DNA from: Diacronema lutheri
Lineage: Eukaryota; Haptophyta; Pavlovophyceae; Pavlovales; Pavlovaceae
Reading direction: 5' to 3'
DNA: 64,000 nucleotides
NCBI GenBank assembly: GCA_019448385.1
Contig: JAGTXO010000021.1
Location: 248,001-312,000 of the forward strand
Shown here: piece by piece, positions 1 through 13,086 of the stretch
Layout: every line of letters starts with the position of its first letter
Position numbering within the stretch: position 1 is the first letter of the stretch
The notes under the pieces: model-generated
Told to the model about the DNA's origin: nothing
What the model saw: the letters and a program-made list of their open reading frames with translations, nothing else
The model's database searches: none
Program-made: the position numbers and the translations under genes

Positions 1-1966
<1,966 letters not shown>

Positions 1967-2239
1967 GTCCCGTCCACCCCCGCCGACTGGGCTTGTCTCC
2001 CGTCTGTCGGACCGAGACACTACTCTCATCAATCACTTGAGCCCCAGTAGAAGGACAAAACCGCCGTGCGTTTCCGATCCGGACGCAGTCCCATCAGCAT
2101 TGAGCTCGTCTGCGCGACAATCACGAGCCCCACCACTTGCTCCGCGACGGTCCCAATTCCCGCCGCTTGCCGAGCGTGGGCCCGCCCGCCCGTCTGGAGT
2201 CTGGACGGCCTCACACGTACAGCGGCGCCGGGCGCGCCG

Positions 2240-4273
2240 CTAGTAATTGCGCGAGTAGGTCTTGATCTCGGTCATGATGGTCGAGATCGTGATCATGTAG
2301 CGTGCGAACGGCGCGCCATCGGGGAAGAGCTTCTTGACGATGTCAAGGAAGCGCGTGTGGTAGAGGAGGAGCTGCGTGAGCGTCTGCTTGAGAATCTCCA
2401 TCCCATTTTTGAAGTTTGCGAACGACTTCATCACCTCCACGTTGATCTCCTCGATCCCGCGCTTCCAGTGCGCGTGGAACTCCTTGACAATCGGCTCGAG
2501 CTGGCGGAATTCCTCAAGCGTGCGCACTGTCGCCTCGCCTCCCGGCTGCGCGAGCACCTGCTCCGTCGCCTTGACGAACCGGATGAGCCGGCCGTACGGC
2601 GCTGCAAGGACCTCCTCGACGAAGGCGCCCTTATTCTGCTCAAGAAGCTCCTCAAACATGCGCCCGTCGTCGCCACCGCCCACGCCGTTCTCGCGCAGCG
2701 TCGCGAGCACAACGTCCGCATTGTTGATCAGCAGGACGGCTTGCCTCTTGCGAGAGCCGCGTAGCACCTGCCCGAGCCGCCCGACGAGGAGGTTGTGCAT
2801 CGCCGCGCGGAGCGTGGAGAGCGCAGCGTGCACGCGCTGCTCGACGCCACCGCCCGCGAGCGCCTGGAGCGACGAGGCAAACTCTGCGTACCTGCGCACG
2901 ACGGGCAGTGGGTGCACGTCGAGCGAGGCCGGCGGCGGGTTTGCCGTCCGCGCGATGGACTGCTGCTGGTGCTCAATCAGCACGAAGAACTTGTCCCACA
3001 AGAGCTTGGCGACATGCGCGAAGAAATCGCCCAGCCCGCTCACACCGCGCGCGACCATCACACGGTCGTGCGCGAGCGAGATCTTGAGGAGCAGCAGCAC
3101 GCCGATCGCGTCGTACGTGCCCGCGATGAAGGCCTGCCGCGCTCAGCGCAGGCGCGCGGCGGGCGCGCGAGCGCGGTCAGGTCAACGCGGCGCGGCGCGG
3201 TGCGGCGCGGCGCGGCACGGCGCAACGCGCGGCGCGCGCCTCGAGGTGCTCAAGCAGATGGATGAGGGTCTTGCCAAAGATGTTCTCAAAGCTGCCGCCC
3301 GCATGCCTGCCCGCGCCTGCGCCAAAAAAGTCGGCGCAAAAGCCATACCTGCGCTCAGCAAAGGCGGCACAGCTCGCACAGCGAAGCCGGTCAGCGCGAG
3401 CTGCGGGTGCAGCCGCGGTAGCGCGTGCCGACGGCGCACGGCGCGCGGTGCGGCACGGCCGGCGGGGCGGGCGACCTGGCGCGCCTGGCCCCTAAGCCCG
3501 GACCCTAGCTCTGCCCTGCGCGCACTCAGACGAGACGGTATCCACAAGTAGCGTGCACGTGGATGACCAAATTGACTCTTCGTACACAGCCGCTCCCTGC
3601 TTCTGCACGATGGCCGGGATGATCGGCGTGCTCGATTCAAGTACGGACGCGCGCTCGCCGAGCTTGAACGCGCCCTCGCCCTTGGCTGGGCCCTTTGAGA
3701 AGAGCGAACTCATCGATTCTGCCTCGTCACCGAGCACGTGCCCGCGCGCCGCGCACCTGCGCGCCGCGGACGCGCAGCGCGAGAGGCGCGGACGCGCGCA
3801 GCGCGGCGCGGCAGACCCCGTCACGCGGCCTGGGCGAGCGCAGGCGCAACAAGCGGCGCTGGAGCTGCGCAGCACAAGCGGGAGCAGCGGCCTCCGCGCA
3901 CATGCATGCATCGCGCGTGGCGCACGCACTCGACCCTGCACTTGGCCAGGTCGGCGACGTGCGCGCGAAAGTGCCGTAAGAAAATGGCGGACATCGTCGT
4001 GTTGTACGCCTCGGCCACCTCCGCCGCCTTGTCGGGCGAGTGCTCGAGAAGGAACGCGTAGAAGGATTTAAACTTGAGCAGCACCGCCTGCTGCAGGATC
4101 TGCACGTTCGTCATCCGCTTGCGGAGGGTCGCTGCGGCGGCGGGCGAGCGGGCGGGCGAACGAACGCGGCGGCGCAGTCGCGACGAGAATGGGGTGTGTG
4201 GGGTGTGGGGTGTGGTGTGGGATGTGGTGTGGTGTGGGGTGCTGTGTGGGGTACGCTGTGTGCTGGTGTGTGT

Positions 4274-4304
<31 letters not shown>

Positions 4305-6045
4305 GGAGGAAGGAGTTGGGCATAGACGATTGAGATGCAGCATGCGCACTGCTGCCCGCCCCGATCCCCGCACCCCAACCCTACCCCGAAGTAGGCAAGG
4401 CGCTCTTCGCGGGCCTTGCCTCCTTCGGGCTAGGGTGACTCGCGCATCTCCCGCCCCCGTACCACGCCAAAGCATTGCCACATGCCTCTCAAACGCGCCG
4501 CCCACTGACGCACAGAGGCGCGCCGCCGCGCTGGCGCACAGGGGCGCACTGCCGGCACGCACCGATCTTCTGAAGGAGGAAGTCGCGCATGCGCATTGAC
4601 GCGCGCTGGCGCAGCTTTTCAATATCGGCGGAGATGTCGCGGTACGCCATCGTGCGCTGCGAGCTCTCCTGCTTGCAGAAGCGCACCTGCGCGAGCAGGC
4701 GGCACGCGCGAGCGAGTGCACGCCGCCCGCCACGACGTCAGCTCGGACGGCTCCTGGCGTGCCTCGAACAGCTCCTGGCGTCGCTCGAACGGCGCACCCG
4801 TGCGCGCAGAGACGCCCGAGCGGCACGTGCGCTCGCATGGAGCCTTTCCTCCGAGCACTCTTTCTTCCAAGCGTTTTTTGAATGTTCCCTCGAGCACCCA
4901 CGCCCGCGCGCGTGCGCCCGCGCGCGCGCGTGCCACTGCGGCGCGCGTCTCCGTCTCACTTTTGAATTCAGCTCGAGCACGTACTCGATGTAGGCCTCGT
5001 TCACCTGAGGGGGCAGGGGGGGGGGGAGGGGGGGCGGGGTGGGAGGTCGGAGGTGCCGGGAGACTTGCGCCGGCAGCGGGGCACAAGGCGGGCGCGGGCG
5101 GGCGCAGGCGGGCGCAGCGTGCAGACGTTCGTGCGAACTCGTGCGAGCGCGGCCGGCGTGGCGAGACGGCGGGGTGGGCGCAGGGCGCACGAGACGCGCT
5201 TGCAGGCTGTGCGCGTGTGGCGGCGCGCGCGCCTCGGAGGCGCAGATCGCCGTGACGAGCTGTGGTGGGATCACGGCCTGCGTGATGAAGTCGGAGAGCT
5301 GCGCGCGCGGGCACACGCGCGATAGGTTGGCCGGCACGCAGTCAGGCGCGCGCCACGCGCAACTCGCGATGCGCGCGGCATCGGAGCGGGCCGGGTTGGC
5401 CGATCACGAGCGTCGAACGGCGTGAATTGGCTGACGGACGGCCACGGCCGCGCACGCGCTGCCATGCGCGCGCCCGCGTGCGCACTCGCACACGCTGCGA
5501 GCTGCGCGCCGTCGCGCAGCCAGCCCGTCAACCGGCGCGTCGCTCGGCCCAGGGCACGGCGCACGCCCCAGCTGCCCAGCGGCCCGCAGTGCGCGTCCAC
5601 GTTGAGCCTCGCCCGCGCCGCTCCCAATGACACGGGCCCGCCGCACCTGCCCCTCGACCGCTTTACGATTGCGCAGCCGGATGTTGATCGAGATGCTCTC
5701 GTCCTGCAGGTGCTTGATCTCATTGGAGATGTTGGCAAGGTCGCCCTGGAAGCCGGAGAGCATCGACTCCATGTTGTCCAAGATCGAGTCGCACTGCTTG
5801 ATCTGCGTGTGCAGCGTCGCGAGCTCCTCCGCCTCGGCGATGTAGTCCATGATCGAGTCGCGCTCCACCTGCCGGAGCTCGTCGTCGACCGACTTGCCGT
5901 ACTGGCGCAGGTCGACACCCTTGGCGAGCGCCGCCTTGACCATATCATCCTGCTCAAACGAGCGCAGATCCTCGTCGATGTACTCGAGCACCTCCACCTC
6001 GTCGCGCGCGCCCTCGCCCTCGGCGTCGGCCACGGCCGCCGACAT
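2240..6045 (-). CDS. VPS52: VPS52, GARP/EARP tethering complex subunit
   Basis: Vps52 subunit of the GARP/EARP complex, which tethers endosome-derived vesicles at the trans-Golgi network. Exons read on the minus strand are: 6045-5647 (133 codons, coiled coil, MSAAVADAEGEGARDEVEVL start), 5298-5233 (LSDFITQAVIPPQLVTAIC), 5004-4960 (VNEAYIEYVLELNSK), 4686-4563 (ends RMRDFLLQKI), 4131 to about 3925 (starts TLRKRMTNVQ), about 3756-3520 (KLGERASVLESSTPIIPAIV), 3348-3240 (GFCADFFG to IHLLEHLE) and 3133-2240 (FIAGTYDAIGVLL to the C-terminal TYSRNY). Joined, they give about 690 residues, close to the usual 640-720. Three introns (after 5233, 3520 and 3240) need GC donors; the 4131-3925/3756 junction is not settled. 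The start codon is 12 bp from the divergent TFIIIC6-like start. Confidence 0.9.
4189..4308. repeat. GT-rich tract, (TG)n and poly-G run in a VPS52 intron
   Basis: GTGTGG-type repeats pass into about ten TG dinucleotides and then about 20 consecutive Gs. The tract lies wholly within the intron between the 4686-4563 and 4131-3925 exons. Confidence 0.9.
4378..4440. repeat. Imperfect hairpin with 24-bp arms
   Basis: The segments starting ACCCTACCCCGAAG and ending CGGGCTAGGGT are reverse complements over about 24 bases with two mismatches, enclosing a GC-rich loop. It lies in the same VPS52 intron as the TG/poly-G tract. It could be an RNA hairpin or the relic of a small inverted-repeat insertion. 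Confidence 0.7.
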
Positions 6046-6057
6046 GGTCGACCCACG

Positions 6058-6621
6058 ATGGGGCCTGATGACGATGGCGGACAAGCAGGCACCACGGACG
6101 AGTACGTCGTCGTCACGGTGGAGGATTGCGCGCAGGAGCTGCTGCGCAACAGCACAGACTACGAGATCACGGTGCGCGCCTAGCGCTTTCCGGCACAGCG
6201 CCGGCGCGCGCGGGGCAGGAGCGGCGTGCAGCCGCCGCGCGCCTGCGCGGCGCGCGCGGGTGCCACGGGGCGCGCGCGGATGCCAAGATGCTCGCGCCGC
6301 GTGGGCCGCGTGCGGCTGCCAGGGCCTGGACACGCCCAACCCGAAGATGAGGCTGGGCGGGCACGAGCTCATCGGCACGTACGAGGAGGAGACGACCGCG
6401 ATGATGTTCAGTGCGCGCCGCGGCTGCATTCAGTGCGCGCCCGCTGCTCATGCTCACCTTGCTCAAACCTCCGCGCAGCGGCGCGGCGCGCGGTCGCAGG
6501 CGAAACGGCAGACGCCTCCGGGGAGGATGCGCGGCCGAACATGGCGCTGCACAGCATGACCAATCTGCGACTGAACTTTCGCTTCGCGAGCACGGCCGGT
6601 GTCGGCGAGAGGCCGGTGTGA
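6058..6621 (+). CDS. TFIIIC subunit 6-like protein (tau55/GTF3C6 family), three exons
   Basis: Predicted small subunit of RNA polymerase III factor TFIIIC. Exons 6058-6171, 6323-6410 and 6500-6621 have GT-AG borders and matching phases (0, then 1) and give 107 residues. The first exon has DEYVVVTVEDCAQEL. The second carries GLDTPNPKMRLGGHELIGTY followed by EEETTAMMF, which matches the family core (a Gly-Leu/Ile-Asp-Thr strand, then G-x-Y/W-E-D/E leading to T-x-L/M-F). The third has MTNLRLNFRF, matching the closing strand. The protein is shorter than animal homologues, as fungal and algal ones can be. The ATG faces the VPS52 ATG with 12 bp between, so promoter and leader sequences must overlap the neighbouring gene. 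Confidence 0.75.
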
Positions 6622-7026
6622 CCGCCGGCCGGCGATGCTGGCGCCGCCTGCGAGCCCCCTTCTGGTCCTGATCCTGGTCCGTCCGGGCGGCGGCCAAGCC
6701 CTGCCGATCACAAGGTCAGAGTGAGCCAATCCGCACGTTCGCACAGCTGGTCACCGGTGCCCATGATCCTGCCAGAGCCGCAGCCGGTCAGGCCGCGCGT
6801 ATTTCCATCCAGCTCACGGAACACAGAGGGCAGGGCGCACGCGGCCGCAACGGAGCGTGTTGATGGCGCGGCCGTCAGAACCAGACGCGCAGCGCAGCGC
6901 CAAGCGCGCGCCGAACACGCGCTGGGCGTGCGCCGGGCGCGCGAGCGCGCTCACGCGCTGTACGAGCGCACGACGGACGGGCGGGCTGCTCGCCGGCGCG
7001 CGCGCGCGCGTGCCGGCCGAGCCGCG
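6622..7026. other. Intergenic gap between convergent genes; nothing recognised
   Basis: These 405 bases lie between the ends of the TFIIIC6-like and UBX genes. I see no coding signal with family resemblance, no repeat and no RNA gene; presumably 3' untranslated sequence of both. Confidence 0.6.
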
Positions 7027-8178
7027 TCAGACGAGTTGTTGGCTGATTGCGGCGCCCTGCAGCCCCGCCTCCTCAATTGTCTGGTCCATGAGCTCGAGCG
7101 GTTTTGGCGGGAAACCGGCGAGCAGGCGCTGCCGGTCGCGCGTGCCCGCGACAGCGGCGCTGACGAAGTCGTGGAGCTCGCGCACGGTGTGCCGTAGGTT
7201 AAGCCGCATGCGCAGCCGCGTGCCATCCGCGAGCCGCAGCTGCAGCGTCGTGGTGGGCGCGTTCTCATCGAGCACCGGCGCGGCCGGCGGCGGCGCGCGC
7301 GCCGCGTTCGCGTCGCGCGTCGCGGGCGCGGGCGAGGGCGAGGGGAGCGGTCCGGCCGGCGCGCGGTCAACACCGTCGGCGTCGCTTGCGCCGCCTCCGC
7401 ACCCATCGCCGCTGCCGCCCGCGCCGGCGCCCGCCGCGCCGCCGAGCGTCCGGCCCTCGCCGCCGAACGGCGAGAAACGCGGCTTGGGGGGAGGCTCGTA
7501 TGCACGATGGCGGTGATCGGCGAGTTGGATCTCGACGCGGACGGGCCTGCCGTGCTCGTCGAGCTGCCTCAGCTCGGGCGGCAGCACCTTGTGCTCCAGG
7601 CTCTGCAGGAAGCGCTTGCTCTCGTCTGACTTCGGATCGCGCAATGGGCCGTCATCGACAGTGAAGCCGTCGCGCCAGAACGTAAGGCGTACGGAGCGCG
7701 TGCGCAGCTCGGGCGTCGAGTCGTCGGCGCTCGCACCCGCAGCGCCGTGTGCCGCGGGCGCGCCGGCCGCCGGCTCGACGAGCCCACCCGCGAGCGAATA
7801 GCCCGCGCCTTGGAAGGCGCGCAGCGCGGCCGACGGCCGCGGCGCGGCGCGCGTCGCGTCGCGCGCGGGCGGGGCGACGGCCTCGGCCGAGTCGAGGAGC
7901 CGCTGTGCGAGCGGTATGGCGCTCCGCGCGCCGCCCGCCTCATCCTTGGGCTCGCGCCCGAGCGCGTCCTCCGCATCGTCGGCGTCGGCATCGCCTCCGT
8001 CGTCGTCGTCATCATCATCGTCGTCGTCGCCGTCGCCGCCGCCCGCCTCGAAGAAGGTGCTAAGCGCAAGCTGGACATCCCACCTAGATGACTCCAGCAA
8101 GAAGCGCGCCACCTCGTGGTCCGCGCCCGTCGCCTCGATGAACGAGGCGACCGCCGCGCTCTGCGCGTGCTCGTCCAT
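7027..8178 (-). CDS. p47/NSFL1C-like UBX protein (UBA-SEP-UBX), Cdc48/p97 adaptor
   Basis: Adaptor for the AAA ATPase Cdc48/p97. The N-terminal UBA-like domain (ATGADHEVARFLLESSRWDV) starts a few residues after the ATG at 8178, as in p47; an in-frame ATG six codons upstream (8196) is less likely. An acidic run (poly-Asp) follows. The SEP domain is at about 165-235 (VRLTFWRDGFTVDDGPLRD, then FLQSLEHKVLPPELRQL), and after a Pro/Gly/Ala linker the UBX domain takes the last 80 residues (TTTLQLRLADGTRLRMRLNL, then LLAGFPPKPL). The length, 383 residues, is normal for p47. Its start is 149 bp from the divergent PutA gene. Confidence 0.9.
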   Translation of the reverse strand: MDEHAQSAAVASFIEATGADHEVARFLLESSRWDVQLALSTFFEAGGGDGDDDDDDDDDDGGDADADDAEDALGREPKDEAGGARSAIPLAQRLLDSAEAVAPPARDATRAAPRPSAALRAFQGAGYSLAGGLVEPAAGAPAAHGAAGASADDSTPELRTRSVRLTFWRDGFTVDDGPLRDPKSDESKRFLQSLEHKVLPPELRQLDEHGRPVRVEIQLADHRHRAYEPPPKPRFSPFGGEGRTLGGAAGAGAGGSGDGCGGGASDADGVDRAPAGPLPSPSPAPATRDANAARAPPPAAPVLDENAPTTTLQLRLADGTRLRMRLNLRHTVRELHDFVSAAVAGTRDRQRLLAGFPPKPLELMDQTIEEAGLQGAAISQQLV

Positions 8179-8327
8179 CGTGATCACGCCCAGCAACTCA
8201 GCAACTGGATGCCTTTCCTGATGCTTGCCGTTTTTGAAAGCAGTCGTCGAAGCTCTCTCATCAGCAAAGTTTGGGGAGACGCCCTGCTGCCGCCAAACCT
8301 CGCCCGTCCGTCAAGACTTCGGCGGGA

Positions 8328-11300
8328 ATGCGCGCGCGTTTGGCCGCTGGCGCGCGCGGCGCGCGGCGCGCGCTCTCCGCCTCCCCGTCGGGCGCGGTGG
8401 TGGCGGCACCCACCACCGCCATGCCGCCCATCGCGCCGCCCGCCGCGTGGACGCGCTCGCCCGGCGCGGCGCTCGGCCGCGAGGCGGCCGTGTGGCATCT
8501 GGAGGGGCGCGGCGCGCCGGACAAGTCCAAGCTGCGCGCGCGCCTGTGGGCGGACGAGGTGGAGGCGAACCGAGCGAATTTGTTCACGCTTAGGAGCATC
8601 GGCGGTGTCGCGCTCTCCGGCGCGTCCGCCGAGGAGCGCGTGCGCGCGGATGCGGCCGCGCTCGTGCGCGCGTGCCGCGCGCCCGGCGCGCGCGGCGCCA
8701 CGTCGCCCGTGCAGGCGTTGCTGCACGAGTACTCGCTCTCGTCGCGCGAGGGCGTGACGCTGCTCGGCCTCGCCGAGGCGCTTCTGCGCGTCCGCTCGCC
8801 CGAGGGGCGATCGCGCCTCATCGCCGACAAGCTCGCCGCCGTCGGCCGGCCCGCCCAGCTCGTCGCCGCATCCGCCGCCGCCGCTGCCGCGGCGGCCGGC
8901 GACGGCGGCGCGCGGCCGGCCGCGTCGTGGACGGCCGGGCACATCGGCACGTCAAAGCCGCTCATCGTCAACGCCGCCGCGACCGCGCTCGCCGCCGGCG
9001 AGGCACTCGTCGGCGCGCGACACTCGTTTTCGACGCATTTTGGCGCTCACGTCGGCGCGCCGCTCGGCGAGCTCGTCTCGCGGATCGGCGAGCCGGCGGT
9101 GCGCATCGTCGTCACAGCGCTCATGCAGAAGCTCGGCGATGAGTTCGTGCTCGTGCGCGCGCGCGCGCGCGCGCCGAGCCCCTCCGCGCTGCCGTCACGC
9201 CGTTACGCGCTGCCGTCACGCCGTTACGCGCTGCCGTTACGACGAGCGTGCGCGCGCGCGTTACGTCCACTCCCGCGCGCCGCGCGTCGCAGGGCGAGAC
9301 GATCGAGGGCGCGATCAGGCGCGGCGCGTCCGACGCGTCCGCGCACGCCGCCTCCTCGCCCACCGTCGCGCGCCATTTGACATTCTCATTTGACATGCTG
9401 GGAGAGGCGGCGAAGACGCGCGAGGATGCGGAGGGCTACTGGGCGGCGTACGCGCACGCGATTCGAGCCGTGGGCGCGTCGGCGGCGGGTTCGGCGACGG
9501 CGCTCGTCGCGCCAGGGCTGTCTGTCAAGCTCTCTGCGCTCGACCCGCGCTTCGAGCCATCCCACCGCGCCGCACTCCTCGGCTGCGCGGGCGATAGCGG
9601 CAGCGGCGCGCCCGACGGCGCGCGGCGGCACGCGCTCGTCGAGTCGGTCGCGCAGCTCGCCGAGCTGGCGGCGGATGTGGGCGTCGACCTGACGATTGAC
9701 GCAGAGGAGGCCTCGCGACTCGAGCTCCAGCTCGACGTCGCCGCCGCCGTCTCCGCGCGGCTCGCGCGCACGCGCGCCGGGTGGGATGGGCTTGGGATTG
9801 CGGTCCAGGTCTACCAGCGGCGGGCGTCGGCGGTGGTGGACTGGCTGGCGGACGTTGCGCGGCGCGACGGGCGCAGGCTGCGCATGCGGCTGGTCAAGGG
9901 TGCGTACTGGGACTCTGAGATTAAAGTCGCGCAGGCGCACGGCCTCCCAACCTTCCCCGTGTACACGCGCAAGGAGGCGACCGACGTCTCCTTCGCCGCG
10001 TGCGCCGCGAAGGTTCTGAACGAGCACGCGGACGCGATCGTGCCGGCCTTCGCGACGCACAACGCGCGCACGCTCGCCGTCGTCGCCGCGCTCGCGCGCG
10101 CGCGCGGCTGGGCGCCCGCTGACGCGGCCGGCGCGACCGGCGCGTTCCCGCTCTCCTTTGAATTGCAGCGGCTGCACGGGATGGGTCAGGATCTGCACGA
10201 TGCGGCGACGGCGGCGGGCGGCTGCCTCGCGGGCGTGCCCGTGCGTGTGTACGCGCCCGTCGGCCACCACGACCAGCTGCTCGCCTACCTCGTTCGTCGG
10301 CTCCTCGAGAATGGGGCGAATTCGAGTTTTGTGCATGCCCTCGCCGACGAGCGGGTTGACGTCGCGCAGCTCGTCGCCGACCCGGCGGCGGCGCTCGAGC
10401 ACGCGCACGGGCTGAGTGCGCACCCTCGGATCGCGCCGCCACGCGAGCTCTTCTCCTTCGCGCGCCGCGCGCCGCCCGCCCCATCGGCCGCACCCGCGCC
10501 GCTCACCGACGCGCGGCCCGCGCCGTTGCCGGCTAGCGCTGTTGGCGCCGGCGACGGCGGCCGACCCGCGTCCGCTGGCTACGACCTTGGCTACGACATC
10601 GCCGCGCTCGACGCGTTCGCGTTGGGCATGTGCACCATCGACGTTGCCGTTGAAGGCGCGGCGGGCGGTAAGCCACCCGTCACCACAGCACTGGCCGCTC
10701 TCGGCGCATGGCGCACTGCGCTTCCCACGTCGCGCGGCGCGGCGCTCGCGCGGCGCGGCACGGCGCGCGGCGCGGACAATTCGGATGTGCGCGCGGTGAT
10801 CGACCCGTCGACGGGTCTGGCCGCGGGCGTCGTCTCGCCCGCGACGGCCGACGACGTCGCGTGCGCGCTCGACGGCGCGGCAGCCGCCCAGCCGGCGTGG
10901 GATGCCGCCGGCGCGCGCGCGCGCGGCGCGATCCTGCGGCGCGCGGCGGACGCGTTCGAGGCGCACTGCGCGCCGTTGTGCGCGCTGCTCGTGTCCGAGG
11001 CGGGCAAGACGCTGCCCGACGCGATCGCCGAGGTGCGCGAGGCCGTGGACTTCCTGCGCTACTACTCGCTCGACGCGGAGCGCGCGCTCGCGCCCGCGCT
11101 GCTCGCCGGCCCGGTCGGCGAGCGCAACGAGCTCGCGTACCGAGGGCGCGGCGTGTGGGCGTGCATTTCGCCGTGGAACTTCCCCTGCGCCATCTTTGTC
11201 GGCCAGGTCGCCGCCGCGCTCGCCGCGGGCAACGCGGTCGCCGCCAAGTCGGCCCCGCAAACGCCGCTGTCGGCGGGTGCGGCCGTCGCCCTCCTGCACG

Positions 11301-12304
11301 CCGCCGGCGTGCCGCGCGCCGTGCTCGCACACCTGCCGGGCGGCGCGGAGGTTGGCGCCACGCTCGTCAGCGACGTGCGCGTCGACGGCGTCGCGTTCAC
11401 CGGCTCGGGCGGCGCGGCGCGCGAGATCGCGCGCGCGCTCGCCAACCGGCCGGCGGACAGCCCGCTCGTGCCGCTCATCGCCGAGACCGCCGGCCTGAAC
11501 GCGCTTATCGCGGACGAGTCGGCGCTGCCCGAGCAGCTCGTCGCCGACGCGATCCGCTCCGCCTTCGGCTCGGCCGGCCAGCGCTGCTCGTCCGCACGGC
11601 TGCTCTGTGTGCCGAACGCGAGCGCGGACGGCATCGTGAAGATGCTGCGCGGCGCGATGGCTGCGCTTGTCGTGGGCGACCCGGCGCGCCTTGATACGGA
11701 CGTTGGCCCGCTGATCGACGTGGACGCGGCCGCGCGCGTCGACGCGCACGTCGCGAGCCTGCTGAGTGTTGATGGCGTCCGACTCATCGCGCGTGCCCCC
11801 GCGCCAGCCGCGCCGCGCGCGCCCGCGCTCGCGCCGCCTGCCGCGCGCGGCGCGCCCTCGCCGCCGCCGCTGCCCGCGGATGCGCGCGCGTCCTTCGTCG
11901 CGCCCGTCGCGCTTGAGCTGCCGTCTCTCGCCGTATTGCCGCGCCGCGAGTGCTTCGGTCCCGTGCTGCATGTGCTCCGGTACGACACGCGCGACGCGCG
12001 CGCCCTCGAAAAACTGATCCAAGAGATCAACGCGCTCGGGTACGGCCTGACGATGGGGTTGCACTCGAGGCTCGACTCGGCGCACACGATGGCGCGCGCG
12101 GCGACGGCCGCGGGCAATCTCTACATCAACCGCGACACGATTGGCGCGGTCGTCGAGTCACAGCCGTTTGGCGGCACGCGGCTCTCGGGGACAGGCCCGA
12201 AGGCCGGGGGCCCAAACTATGTGCGCCGCTTTGCTGTCGAGCACGTGGTGTGCACGAACACGGCCGCGTCGGGCGGCGACCACGAGCTGCTCTCGCTCGC
12301 GTGA
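8328..12304 (+). CDS. putA: Bifunctional proline dehydrogenase / P5C dehydrogenase (PutA-type fusion)
   Basis: Oxidises proline to glutamate: an FAD-dependent proline dehydrogenase fused to an NAD-dependent 1-pyrroline-5-carboxylate dehydrogenase. Two exons, 8328-9152 and 9293-12304 (phase 0, GT-AG), give 1,278 residues; the junction reads DEFVLGETIEGAI, matching PutA. PRODH motifs are FSFDMLGEA, RLVKGAYWDSEIK, FATHNARTL, FELQRLHGMG and RRLLENGANSSFVH. ALDH motifs are WNFPCAIFVGQ, AFTGSGGAAREIA and GSAGQRCSSARLL with the catalytic Cys, then NRDTIGAVVESQPFGG. The first 35 residues (MRARLAAGARGARRALSA...) are Arg/Ala/Ser-rich, consistent with mitochondrial targeting. The bacterial DNA-binding N-terminus is absent. 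Most eukaryotes have two separate enzymes, so bacterial transfer followed by intron gain is likely. Confidence 0.93.
9153..9292 (+). other. PutA intron with short tandem repeats
   Basis: GT-AG intron of 140 bp. It contains three copies of a unit like GCGCTGCCGTCACGCCGTTA (9186-9240) and an alternating GC tract near the donor. Confidence 0.8.
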
Positions 12305-12490
12305 CGCGCGGTCGCTCGCGGCCGGCGTAGCGCAGATGCGTTGTCACGAAGTTGTTTGGCTGCCGGCGGGCATGGCGCGTTGTCTCCGACCGGGGCGGCG
12401 AGGTGCGCTGCCCCTTGACTCAAGCCAAGGGGAGGGACCAAAGGCGTACAAACACCCTCCATACGGCTTTTGGACCGTCCCGGGCATCCT

Positions 12491-12928
12491 TCAGACGCCC
12501 TTTTTGCCGTCGCCCGCTTGGCTCGCGTCTGCGAGAGCCGAACGGAGGAGCACGAGCGCGCACATGATCTCGTATGCGCCGCCGATTGCGACGGGCTCGC
12601 GCACGACGTCGGTCACGTAGTTGAAGACGAGCAGCGAGCCGATCACAAGCTTGGCCGCCGCCACGATGCACACGACGTCGGCCATCGCGCCGAGCGGCCG
12701 TGCCTTGCTACGCGCCCACACGGCGACGAGGATCGCCGCTAGGAAGAATTGCGCCGCCCAGAAGCACGTGGCCCACATGCGCGCGATGCCGCACTCAGAT
12801 TGGCACTTCTCTGAAACGGGGTGCACGATCTTGTGCGCGATGGGCGACCGCTTGTTGAGGAGCACCTTCACCAGATTGAGCGGCGCGAGGACCAACCACG
12901 GCGTCGACATCAGCGCTAGGGCCGCCAT
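12491..12928 (-). CDS. Small multi-pass membrane protein, unknown family
   Basis: About 145 residues from the ATG at 12928; the frame stays open to an ATG at 13012, but that N-terminal stretch is not hydrophobic and looks untranslated. Four hydrophobic segments are visible: around MAALALMSTPWLVLAPLNL, CFWAAQFFLAAILVAVWA, MADVVCIVAAAKLVIGSLLV and YEIMCALVLLRSALA. Two Cys lie in EKCQSECGIARMW between segments one and two. I do not recognise the family. It is encoded in tandem behind the methyltransferase on the same strand. Confidence 0.6.
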   Translation of the reverse strand: MAALALMSTPWLVLAPLNLVKVLLNKRSPIAHKIVHPVSEKCQSECGIARMWATCFWAAQFFLAAILVAVWARSKARPLGAMADVVCIVAAAKLVIGSLLVFNYVTDVVREPVAIGGAYEIMCALVLLRSALADASQAGDGKKGV

Positions 12929-13086
12929 TATTGTTGAAGTCGGGGCCTGCACTTCCAGTCGACGGAAGACGTCAGCAGTACGCACTCCGGTTCCCGACTC
13001 ACCAGTCGCCACTCCACCGCGAATTCGAATGGCGCGCGACAGACGGGCCGCGTGTCACGGTCTGGAGCGCAACCGGCGCCTTCCAC

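Noticed and set aside
9386-12085. 899-residue Arg-rich frame antisense to PutA
   Set aside because: It mirrors the GC-rich codons of PutA; no domain, composition unlike a protein.
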